DNA of 5,265 nucleotides, taken from NCBI GenBank assembly GCA_031283915.1, contig JAITAY010000364.1, positions 1 to 5,265 of the forward strand, written 5' to 3'. This DNA is from Tannerella sp. (GTDB lineage: Bacteria > Bacteroidota > Bacteroidia > Bacteroidales > Tannerellaceae). A program made the position numbers and the translations under genes. The notes beneath the pieces were generated by a model. It was not told the origin of the DNA. It did not search any database and saw only the letters and a list, made by a program, of their open reading frames with translations. Shown here piece after piece: positions 1 to 5,193 of the stretch. How positions within the stretch are numbered: the first letter of the stretch is position 1; every line of letters begins with the position of its first letter.

Positions 1-111
1 GCCCGACTTAAAAGGAAGGGGTTATGTTACTCCAAAGCTGCACACATGATAGAAAAATCTCTCACTTTATTATTTTTGAAACTTAATAATGAACTATCTA
101 TCTTAATTTAA
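1..111 (+). CDS. IS1-family transposase, C-terminal 36 residues only (cut by window edge)
   Basis: Frame 1 is open from the first base to a TAA at 109-111 and reads ARLKRKGLCYSKAAHM followed by a short hydrophobic, Asn-rich tail. Recalled from memory, the C-terminus of E. coli IS1 InsB contains ARLGRKSLSFSKSVEL. The matching pattern is A-R-L-x-R-K-x-L-x-(F/Y)-S-K, which in IS1-family enzymes lies just after the catalytic DDE core. The family is therefore a recognisable call from a short alignment; the catalytic residues themselves lie to the left of the window. The usual IS1 'SKS' is 'SKA' here, so the copy could be a diverged or inactive relative. No promoter or start is visible. Whether the rest of the transposase is intact cannot be judged. 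An unrelated protein tail remains possible but is less likely given the density of identities. Confidence 0.68.
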   Translation, partial: ARLKRKGLCYSKAAHMIEKSLTLLFLKLNNELSILI

Positions 112-140
112 CAACACCGGCCAAAAGTTGAATGTGAGAA
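1..140 (+). mobile_element. right end of an IS1-family insertion sequence, outer boundary uncertain
   Basis: The transposase tail ends at 111, and IS1-family elements normally end within a few tens of bases of that stop. Two boundaries are plausible. One is about 119, where the minus strand reads GGTGTTGTTAA from the outside inward, like the GGTGATG start of IS1 ends. The other is about 140, because AAGTTG at 125-130 is CAACTT on the minus strand, a core found about 11 bases inside IS1 termini. The left terminal repeat is outside the window, so neither choice nor a target-site duplication can be tested here. Confidence 0.4.
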
Positions 141-150
141 TCTTATTGAT

Positions 151-186
151 TTTCATATTTAAAGTATTACTTTAAGTAATATGAAA
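151..186. repeat. 36-bp near-perfect AT-rich palindrome
   Basis: The outer arm TTTCATAT (151-158) pairs with ATATGAAA (179-186). The inner arm TTAAAGTA (159-166) pairs with TACTTTAA (168-175) around a single central T. Only GTA (176-178) is unpaired, so 16 base pairs are almost continuous. The symmetry suits a dimeric DNA-binding protein or cruciform. As RNA it would form a long weak AU hairpin. It has no GC-rich stem or following T-run, so it is not a standard terminator. It lies just outside the presumed IS end. Confidence 0.75.
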
Positions 187-313
187 TAAATAGTTGATTA
201 TTAATTATATACACAAGAAGAAAGAGCGTTTTTTTTCGGATATGTACTAGGAACGACTCGTCTGCTAGCAAAACTATTGAAGTATCACTTTCGAATATCC
301 ATTTAATAATTTG

Positions 314-370
314 GTATTCATTATATTATGAAAAAATAAAGAGCAATATTCTACGATTAATAATGAATAC
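314..370. repeat. 11-bp perfect inverted repeat with 35-base spacer
   Basis: GTATTCATTAT (314-324) is the exact reverse complement of ATAATGAATAC (360-370). The spacer 325-359 is A-rich and non-coding. In DNA this AT-rich, an 11-base match at this spacing can arise by chance, so I record the symmetry without assigning a function. Confidence 0.4.
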
Positions 371-379
371 GTAACAGGA

Positions 380-387
380 TATTTTTG
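380..387 (+). promoter_or_regulatory. candidate Bacteroides-type -7 box TATTTTTG
   Basis: The sequence matches TAnnTTTG exactly, the -7 consensus of the Bacteroidota primary sigma factor. No TTTG is seen about 20 bases upstream where a -33 box would sit. Its last three bases overlap the palindrome that begins at 385, so a protein bound there would cover the start site. It is far (about 370 bases) from the barrel gene, and in AT-rich DNA this motif is easily met by chance. Confidence 0.25.
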
Positions 388-418
388 TATACATCAAGAC
401 AAGTGTAAATGTATACAA
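385..418. repeat. paired TGTATACA palindromes, candidate operator
   Basis: TTGTATACAT (385-394) and ATGTATACAA (409-418) are perfect 10-base inverted copies separated by 14 bases. Each core TGTATACA (386-393 and 410-417) is itself a palindrome, and the centres are 24 bases apart. The arrangement resembles two binding sites for a dimeric repressor or activator. No regulator gene is in the window to pair with it. A related palindrome, TGTATATACA, occurs at 552-561. Confidence 0.5.
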
Positions 419-440
419 TTGAACTACTTTTCTTTTGGCC

Positions 441-474
441 GCATTTGTATTCAATTATATTCCAATACAAATGC
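441..474. repeat. perfect 11-bp dyad GCATTTGTATT / AATACAAATGC
   Basis: The left arm at 441-451 and the right arm at 464-474 are exact reverse complements with a 12-base AT-rich spacer. The right arm runs into TGCATGCA (472-479), a further 8-base palindrome. As RNA it would be an 11-bp stem with a 12-base loop, but no T-run follows on either side, so a terminator is unlikely. A protein-binding dyad is the more natural reading. It shares the word TTTGTAT with the sites at 384 and 550. Confidence 0.55.
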
Positions 475-545
475 ATGCACTTTGGTGGTGTACTATTGTA
501 ATTTGCATATTTATCATGTAACAAACCGACAATTTGGCGTACTTA

Positions 546-562
546 TACTTTTGTATATACAT
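546..562 (+). promoter_or_regulatory. candidate promoter -7 box TACTTTTG overlapping palindrome TGTATATACA
   Basis: TACTTTTG (546-553) matches TAnnTTTG exactly, and the palindrome TGTATATACA (552-561) starts within it. The combination repeats the arrangement at 380-394. A transcript starting near 560 would read toward the barrel gene with a leader of about 200 bases. No TTTG lies 19-21 bases upstream; the nearest, at 533-536, is too close. I therefore hold this as the best of several weak candidates for the barrel/lipoprotein promoter. Confidence 0.35.
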
Positions 563-642
563 TATTTGGGATAGGTATGTATTGACCATAATCATTCCTG
601 CTGAAAATCATTGAATCTTTGAATTTTTTCGCCCAAGAATCG

Positions 643-664
643 TTTCCATACACATGTGTGGAAA
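643..664 (+). promoter_or_regulatory. leader hairpin 1 (9-bp stem, ACAU loop)
   Basis: TTTCCATAC (643-651) pairs with GTGTGGAAA (656-664) as eight Watson-Crick pairs and one G-U, around ACAU (652-655). It lies about 100 bases before the barrel gene start and would be in its transcript if the promoter is at 546 or 614. The following bases are not a T-run, so it is not an intrinsic terminator. A role in mRNA stability or leader control is inference only. Confidence 0.45.
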
Positions 665-673
665 ATTATTTGA

Positions 674-719
674 AAGATGCGATAACTTCATGCAACGTTA
701 TCGTTTCAAACGGCATCTT
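674..719 (+). promoter_or_regulatory. leader hairpin 2 (stacked 7-bp and 6-bp stems)
   Basis: The outer stem AAGATGC (674-680) pairs with GCATCTT (713-719). Directly inside it GATAAC (681-686) pairs with GTTATC (697-702) over a 10-base loop. The 10 bases GTTTCAAACG (703-712) bulge on the 3' side. The two stems could stack into a 13-bp helix. It ends 40 bases before the barrel gene ATG and has no terminator-like tail. The fold matches no riboswitch class known to me. Confidence 0.45.
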
Positions 720-759
720 ATCCCCATATATAACATTAATTTGGAGAATAAAACTAACT

Positions 760-1608
760 ATGAAATATCTACCATATCATTTGCTTTTTGCGTTGTTTGC
801 CGTTTGTCCTTTGCTGCCTGCGCAAATTGAATTTCTGCAGACTGATCGGAAAAAAAAGCATAACATTCGTATCAGTTTTGAAGCGGGTATTGATTCATAT
901 TTCAGCGACATAAAAAAACCGGTGCTATTGCGTGAGTTTCAATCCGATCTCAGTGGGAGATACGCATCCTTTTACAATGAAGCAAATAAAACTTTTACGT
1001 CGATAGGACTGGGTATCAGACCTGAATTTTTCTTTGGCAAAAACCGTTGGGGAATTTCGACCGGTATTCGGTTTTCATGCTATTTGACAACTTGGGAACT
1101 ATTCCATGAATCCTTTTACTGGATGATTCGTCAGGAGGGGTTGCTGACAGACTACCTGACGATTCGCAAATTCTTGCAAAAGAGTTATTACCTTGGCGTT
1201 CCCCTGGAAATGCGATTTTTTACCAACAGACGGGATTTGCCGTTCCAAACCTATTTTAAGATCGGTTCCGTTTTCAATTACCAGCTTTCAACGGATAATG
1301 AAGTTGTATTCAGGGAGTCGTCAATGGACAAATATGCCGGTGCGGTTGACGAGGGGATCGGTGAGCCGGACAGGTTTCATGTGTACGCATATCCCGCCGT
1401 TGGGTTCAAGATCGGGAGATGCAGGACGGAGCATTCTCCCTGGTTCAATCTGGAATTTCATGTCCCGGGGATATTGTTTCAGTCCAACGTTTCCTCCTTT
1501 TCCAAATCAAAGACGGGACTGGGCGCCAGTCTTACAGTACAGATTCCTCTGGGACAAATGGCACCCATCGGTTCAAATGGATTCTTCAATATCCACAAAA
1601 TACGATAA
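760..1608 (+). CDS. secreted outer-membrane beta-barrel protein (PorT-like / OMP_b-brl_2 type)
   Basis: The protein is 282 residues. I place the start at the ATG at 760 rather than the in-frame TTG at 619, because a clean Sec signal peptide begins there: MK, a hydrophobic stretch 8-19, and a likely signal-peptidase I cut after LLPA (residue 21) before Q22. The mature part is rich in alternating strands ending in aromatics: about 35-48, 79-92, 97-110, 143-154 (YYLGVPLEMRFF), 164-176, 207-219, 228-236 and 252-264 (TGLGASLTVQIPL). The 143-154 strand resembles the conserved 'yleiPlllky' element of small Bacteroidota barrels, so it most likely sits in the outer membrane. Residues 266-282 extend past the last strand, which is unusual for barrels that end on an aromatic strand. 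A weak GGAG (743-746) lies 13 bases upstream. It is probably co-transcribed with the lipoprotein 11 bases downstream. Specific function and ligand are unknown. Confidence 0.8.
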   Translation: MKYLPYHLLFALFAVCPLLPAQIEFLQTDRKKKHNIRISFEAGIDSYFSDIKKPVLLREFQSDLSGRYASFYNEANKTFTSIGLGIRPEFFFGKNRWGISTGIRFSCYLTTWELFHESFYWMIRQEGLLTDYLTIRKFLQKSYYLGVPLEMRFFTNRRDLPFQTYFKIGSVFNYQLSTDNEVVFRESSMDKYAGAVDEGIGEPDRFHVYAYPAVGFKIGRCRTEHSPWFNLEFHVPGILFQSNVSSFSKSKTGLGASLTVQIPLGQMAPIGSNGFFNIHKIR

Positions 1609-1619
1609 AAACAAACCTT

Positions 1620-2240
1620 ATGAAAACAAATTTGATCATCTTTACCTCTTTGCTCATACTACTTTGTTCCTGCTCGGATATGGTGCGTACGATTTTTATT
1701 CGTGACGACAACGACCCAAACTTGCCGGCCTACACCGAATGGGGATACAATTCTTTCGGAGCAAAATACGAATGGCTTTACTTTCTTGTTCACAGAAATA
1801 TCATACCCTGTAAAATAACGTATCTAACGTATCAGGAAGGGAGATTGTATTTTTTCCTGACGGGTATTCTGGGCGAGGATGCGTATGGTGATTACGACCT
1901 TTTCTATCCCGAAACCATGACGCTGACAGTTTCCTTTCCCTCCGAACCGATGTATGAATACAGGGATTTACTGGCTTTGCACGGACGAGTAATTGATCCA
2001 CTGACACTCCTTCCTGCAGAGTGTATAGAGCGTACGGGCAAAGCCGGCATGACCGTGGTGCCAATCAAGGGGCATCTGACGTTCCGGCGTGCACAGTTGC
2101 TACGTATTGATGAAAAGGAAAATCGGGTGGTTCTCTCCGGCAGCTTCGATTTGCAGTTTTTGGCAGACGATAAGCCGAAAAGCATCACCGATGGACGCTT
2201 CGACGCGGGCATCCATACGGATTTTTACAATCTTGATTGA
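1620..2240 (+). CDS. lipoprotein of unknown function, partner of the barrel protein
   Basis: The protein is 206 residues. The start at 1620 is chosen because it opens a lipoprotein signal: MKTN, hydrophobic residues 5-15, then lipobox L15-C16-S17-C18. C18 is therefore the predicted lipidated residue. An upstream in-frame ATG (1419) lies inside the barrel gene and would spoil this signal. The residues after C18 (SDMVRT) lack a strong acidic surface-export signal, so sorting to the inner leaflet of the outer membrane or to the surface cannot be decided. The body is mostly beta-like. Its end, with LSGSFDLQF (172-180) and ITDGRFDAGI (189-198), resembles the C-terminal 'SGTFEF...TDGRFD' pattern common in small Bacteroidota lipoproteins. 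Other cysteines are C64 and C135. It follows the barrel gene by 11 bases with no Shine-Dalgarno, which suggests one transcript. I do not recognise a named family. The C-terminal codons overlap the convergent oxidoreductase gene. Confidence 0.8.
   Translation: MKTNLIIFTSLLILLCSCSDMVRTIFIRDDNDPNLPAYTEWGYNSFGAKYEWLYFLVHRNIIPCKITYLTYQEGRLYFFLTGILGEDAYGDYDLFYPETMTLTVSFPSEPMYEYRDLLALHGRVIDPLTLLPAECIERTGKAGMTVVPIKGHLTFRRAQLLRIDEKENRVVLSGSFDLQFLADDKPKSITDGRFDAGIHTDFYNLD
2225..2240. other. 16-bp tail-to-tail overlap of convergent genes
   Basis: The lipoprotein stop TGA is at 2238-2240 on the + strand and the oxidoreductase stop TAA occupies 2225-2227 on the - strand. Each gene's last codons are therefore inside the other. 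The overlap contains CAATC-TT-GATTG (2228-2239), and a 6-bp inverted repeat ACTGCA/TGCAGT follows at 2241-2259. Neither is followed by a T-run in the needed direction, so I see no intrinsic terminator for either operon here. Confidence 0.85.
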
Positions 2241-3805
2241 ACTGCAGGTGCTATGCAGTCTGCGCAGCTTTCGCCGTCGATAGCGGCAGAGACGATCCCG
2301 CCGGCATATCCGGCGCCTTCGCCACAGGGATAAAGCCCTTTCAGCATCACATGGCAGTAAGTTCTGCTGTCGCGCAGGATGCGTACAGGCGAGGAAGTGC
2401 GCGTTTCCACGCCTGCTATCACGGCTTCGCCCGTCAGGAAGCCGCGGGAGACTTTGTCGAACTGACGAAATCCAGCCTGCAACCGTACGACAATGTATTC
2501 CGGCATCCATTCATGTAGCGGCGAAGATAGAAGTCCCGGCGTATAAGAAGCTTCCGGCAGCGAAGTCGAAAGTCGGCATCGTATGAAGTCTGTCATCCGT
2601 TGTGCCGGCGCTGTCTGTCGTTGCCCGCCCTTAAGCCAGCACAGTTGTTCCAGTTGTTCCTGAAAGAGCATCAGAGCCAACGGCGATAGGGGAGGGGAGA
2701 AGTGCAGTGTTGGGTCGGCCAGGTCTTCCGGACGTATCTCGACTACCATGCCGGCATTCGCCCAGGGCGAATGACGTGTAGAAGGTGACATGCCGTTGAC
2801 CACCACCTGCCCGGGGGCGCTTGCGGCCGGTACGACGAAACCGCCCGGACACATGCAGAATGAATAGACGCCGCGTCCGCCGGCTTGCGTTGCGAAGCGG
2901 TATTCCGCCGCCGGCAACCAGTCGCCCCGGCCTTCCGGACGGTGGTAACGGATGCGGTCGATCAACGTCTGCGGATGTTCCAGACGTACGCCGACGGCGA
3001 TCCCCTTGGGTTCGACGGCCAGGTGCAGGCGATGCAGTTCGTGGTATACGTCACGAGCGGAATGTCCTGTCGCGAGAATCACCGGCCCCAGGAACTCGCC
3101 GCCCTGTCGCGTACGCACGCCGATGACTTCATCACCTTTTATAATCAGCGTTTCCATGCAAGTCTCAAAGTGTATTTCACCACCGCACTGCAGGATGTGG
3201 TTACGGATATTTTCGATCACACGCGGCAACTTGTCCGTCCCAATGTGCGGACGGGCGTCGGAAAGGATCGATGGACTGGCACCGTGCTGACAAAGAATGG
3301 ACAGGATACGATCGACCGAGCCGCGTTTCTTGCTGCGTGTGTACAGTTTACCATCCGAGAAGGCGCCGGCACCGCCTTCGCCGAAGCAGTAGTTCGATTC
3401 GGGGTGAACAAAATGTTCGCGACTGATGCGGGCAATGTCTTTCTTGCGTTCCCGCACACTCTTGCCCCGTTCGATGACGACGGGACGCAGTCCCCGCTCA
3501 ATCAAACGCAACGCGGCAAACAGGCCGGCCGGTCCGGCGCCGACAATGACGACCGCCGGCCGTGTAGATACATCCCGATAAATAATGGAAGGAAAAGCCA
3601 ATTCTTCGGGTGTTTCGTTCACAAAAAACCGCAGAGTCACGTTTACGTAGACCGTCCGTTGCCGTGCGTCGATCGAATGCTTCAGTACCTGTACCGCCCG
3701 GATCGTTTCCGGCGCATTGCCCGTCTCACGACTGACAGCCTGTATCAGGCTTTGCTCACCGGCTGCCTCTTCGGGCGAGAGCCGGAGGGATAGTTCACGT
3801 ATCAT
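2225..3805 (-). CDS. FAD-dependent oxidoreductase, COG2509-type (uncharacterised dehydrogenase family)
   Basis: The protein is 526 residues. An N-terminal domain (1-80) carries the LKHSIDARQR (41-50) and VYVNVTLRFF (52-61) elements usual for this family. It is followed by a Rossmann FAD site VVIVGAGPAGLFAALR (85-100) with G89-x-G91-xx-G94 and the ribose-binding acid E112 in IERG. Further family marks are FGEGGAGAFSDGKLYTRSKK (141-160), the second dinucleotide-fold strand VILATGHSARD (242-252), and the C-terminal FAD contact GEGAGYAGGIVSAAIDG (495-511). Length and domain order are as expected, with no frameshift. Members are predicted flavoproteins of the cytoplasm; the substrate is not established. 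The ATG overlaps the radA stop as ATGA, so it is probably translated by coupled re-initiation and depends on the radA transcript. Its GC content is visibly higher than that of its neighbours. The family call is firm and the reaction unknown. Confidence 0.92.
   Translation of the reverse strand: MIRELSLRLSPEEAAGEQSLIQAVSRETGNAPETIRAVQVLKHSIDARQRTVYVNVTLRFFVNETPEELAFPSIIYRDVSTRPAVVIVGAGPAGLFAALRLIERGLRPVVIERGKSVRERKKDIARISREHFVHPESNYCFGEGGAGAFSDGKLYTRSKKRGSVDRILSILCQHGASPSILSDARPHIGTDKLPRVIENIRNHILQCGGEIHFETCMETLIIKGDEVIGVRTRQGGEFLGPVILATGHSARDVYHELHRLHLAVEPKGIAVGVRLEHPQTLIDRIRYHRPEGRGDWLPAAEYRFATQAGGRGVYSFCMCPGGFVVPAASAPGQVVVNGMSPSTRHSPWANAGMVVEIRPEDLADPTLHFSPPLSPLALMLFQEQLEQLCWLKGGQRQTAPAQRMTDFIRCRLSTSLPEASYTPGLLSSPLHEWMPEYIVVRLQAGFRQFDKVSRGFLTGEAVIAGVETRTSSPVRILRDSRTYCHVMLKGLYPCGEGAGYAGGIVSAAIDGESCADCIAPAVQSRL
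3802..3805 (-). promoter_or_regulatory. ATGA start/stop overlap coupling radA to the oxidoreductase
   Basis: On the minus strand the ATG of the oxidoreductase (3805-3803) shares two bases with the TGA of radA (3804-3802). This is the classic four-base overlap for translational coupling. No separate promoter would fit between the two genes. Confidence 0.9.
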
Positions 3806-5166
3806 CCGAACAGTTGTTTGAAAGCTTCTTCCACTTTTCTTACCTGTACCAGCTGAATCTGCACTTTCAAGTCGTCCAGTCCTTTCATCCGGGGAATCAG
3901 CATTCGTGTAAACCCCAGTTTTTCAGCCTCCTGAATACGCTGCTCAATGCGGTTCACCGGCCGGATTTCACCTGATAGTCCCACCTCGCCGGCCACGCAG
4001 ACGTGGCGGTCGACAGCAATATCGAAACTGGAAGACAATACGGCGCTCATGACTGCCAGGTCGATGGCCGGGTCGTTGACCCTCAATCCGCCGGCAATGT
4101 TGAGGAAGACATCTTTTTGCGCAAGCTTGAATCCGGCACGTTTTTCGAGAACGGCCAGAAGCATGTTCATCCGCCGCAGGTCGAATCCCGTCGTGCTGCG
4201 CTGCGGTGTAGCGTAAACGGCCGAACTGACTAACGACTGCGTCTCGATCAGGAACGGTCGGGCACCTTCGATGGCCGATGCTATGGCAATGCCGCTCAGT
4301 CCTTCATGGTTTTGCGTCAGCAGCAACTCAGACGGGTTGCTCACTTCGCGCAATCCGTCCGAACGCATCTCGTAGATACCCAGTTCCGACGTGCTGCCGA
4401 AACGGTTCTTGATGCTCCGCAATATCCGGTACATGTAGTGCTGGTCGCCCTCGAACTGGAGGACTGTGTCCACAATGTGTTCCAGTACTTTCGGCCCGGC
4501 GATGCTGCCTTCCTTGTTGATATGTCCAATCAGAAATACTGGTGTGGCCGTTTCCTTGGCGTATTTCAGGATGGCCACACTACATTCGCGCACCTGCGTG
4601 ATGCTGCCGGGCGACGAATCCGCTTGTTCCGTGAAAACCGTCTGAATCGAATCAATAATTATCAAATCGGGTTGCACATTTTGCGCATGTGTGAAAATCT
4701 GTTCCAGATTTGTTTCGCACAAGACAAAGCAATCCTCCGAATTGTGACCGGCAAGGCGTTCAGCACGCAATTTGAGCTGCTGGGCGCTTTCCTCGCCAGA
4801 GACGTAGAGCGTCTTTGTGTCGTGCAGTTTAAGAACAGTTTGCAACACCAGCGTTGATTTTCCAATACCTGGCTCGCCGCCAATCAGGACAAGCGAACCT
4901 TTCACCAGACCGCCTCCCAGTACCCGGTTCAACTCGCCGTCCTGCATATCTAATCGTGCTTCTTCGCGCAGTGTCACGTCACGCAGCAACTGCGGTCGCG
5001 TCGCGTTTCGTTCCGTTCCGGGCGTTGCCCACCGTGTTGCTGGTTCTTTCGCGATAAGTTCCTCCACATATGTGTTCCATTCGTCGCATACGGGACATTT
5101 CCCAATCCATTTCGGCGAATCTGCTCCGCAATGCTTACATACATAGACAGTTTTCGTTTTTGCCAT
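3802..5166 (-). CDS. radA: DNA recombination/repair protein RadA (Sms)
   Basis: The protein is 454 residues and complete. RadA is a RecA-related hexameric ATPase that processes branched recombination intermediates by promoting branch migration and D-loop extension. Visible elements in order: an N-terminal zinc finger C10-x2-C13-x10-C24-x2-C27; Walker A GEPGIGKST (97-105); Walker B LIIIDS (168-173) ending in D172; the RadA-specific KNRFG motif (253-257); and a C-terminal Lon-protease-like domain (about 285-454) with GGLRVNDPAIDLAV (359-372) and AGEVGLSGEIR (392-402). All key residues are present and the length is typical. I start at 5166 (MAKTKTVYVC), which matches the usual RadA N-terminus. 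An in-frame ATG at 5229 would add 21 residues with no family match. It is the first gene of a two-gene operon; the start has no Shine-Dalgarno, as is common in Bacteroidota. Confidence 0.97.
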   Translation of the reverse strand: MAKTKTVYVCKHCGADSPKWIGKCPVCDEWNTYVEELIAKEPATRWATPGTERNATRPQLLRDVTLREEARLDMQDGELNRVLGGGLVKGSLVLIGGEPGIGKSTLVLQTVLKLHDTKTLYVSGEESAQQLKLRAERLAGHNSEDCFVLCETNLEQIFTHAQNVQPDLIIIDSIQTVFTEQADSSPGSITQVRECSVAILKYAKETATPVFLIGHINKEGSIAGPKVLEHIVDTVLQFEGDQHYMYRILRSIKNRFGSTSELGIYEMRSDGLREVSNPSELLLTQNHEGLSGIAIASAIEGARPFLIETQSLVSSAVYATPQRSTTGFDLRRMNMLLAVLEKRAGFKLAQKDVFLNIAGGLRVNDPAIDLAVMSAVLSSSFDIAVDRHVCVAGEVGLSGEIRPVNRIEQRIQEAEKLGFTRMLIPRMKGLDDLKVQIQLVQVRKVEEAFKQLFG

Positions 5167-5185
5167 CGTTGATAAATTTGGGGAG

Positions 5186-5193
5186 TAAAGATA
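5186..5193 (-). promoter_or_regulatory. candidate -7 box TATCTTTA for the radA operon
   Basis: On the minus strand TATCTTTA matches TAnnTTTG at all but the last base and lies 19 bases before the radA ATG, which would give a very short leader. No TTTG is found about 20 bases upstream. A second partial match, TAATTTG (one base short), lies at 5244-5250. Nothing else gene-like is seen in 5167-5265. Confidence 0.3.

Larger units (their letters stand above)
112..759. other. AT-rich gene-free region with serial inverted repeats
   Basis: I find no ORF with credible coding character on either strand and no tRNA, rRNA or CRISPR signature in these 648 bases. Sampled lines run about 17-28% GC, against about 43% in the next gene and about 63% in part of the oxidoreductase. 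The region holds dyad symmetries at 151-186, 314-370, 385-418, 441-474, 551-562, 643-664 and 674-719, and exact TAnnTTTG boxes at 380-387 and 546-553. Near-matches with one base off lie at 614-621 and 736-743. A reading frame open upstream of the barrel gene begins only at a TTG (619) and has no signal of its own, so I treat 619-759 as leader. An 8-T run at 229-236 has no hairpin in front of it and is not a terminator. Confidence 0.8.

Noticed and set aside
24..86. Short ATG-led frame of 20 codons
   Set aside because: It overlaps the transposase tail in another frame and has no features of its own.
225..237. T-run as an intrinsic terminator of the IS transposase
   Set aside because: No GC-rich stem precedes the eight Ts on either strand.
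293..319. Imperfect stem GAATATCC / GGTATTC
   Set aside because: Seven pairs with a bulge and a 12-base loop is within chance for this AT-rich DNA.
83..367. Direct repeat TTAATAATGAA at 83-93 and 357-367
   Set aside because: It is low-complexity AT sequence, one copy is inside the transposase frame, and there is no other shared flank.
385..562. Phase-variable invertible promoter
   Set aside because: The inverted TGTATACA repeats are only 10 bases and closely spaced, no recombinase is in the window, and the sites fit known invertase repeats poorly.
619..759. N-terminal extension of the barrel gene from a TTG start
   Set aside because: It would place 47 residues before an obvious signal peptide, uses a weak start, and covers the two leader hairpins; the ATG at 760 explains the protein better.
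1419..1619. Upstream in-frame start for the lipoprotein
   Set aside because: It lies within the barrel gene in another frame and would bury the lipobox at about residue 85.
2885..3793. 302-codon open frame on the + strand, antisense to the oxidoreductase
   Set aside because: High GC produces long antisense frames. It has no family resemblance, signal or start context, while the opposite strand carries a full set of flavoprotein motifs.
4306..4857. 183-codon open frame antisense to radA
   Set aside because: It is a shadow of a conserved gene with all RadA motifs in place.
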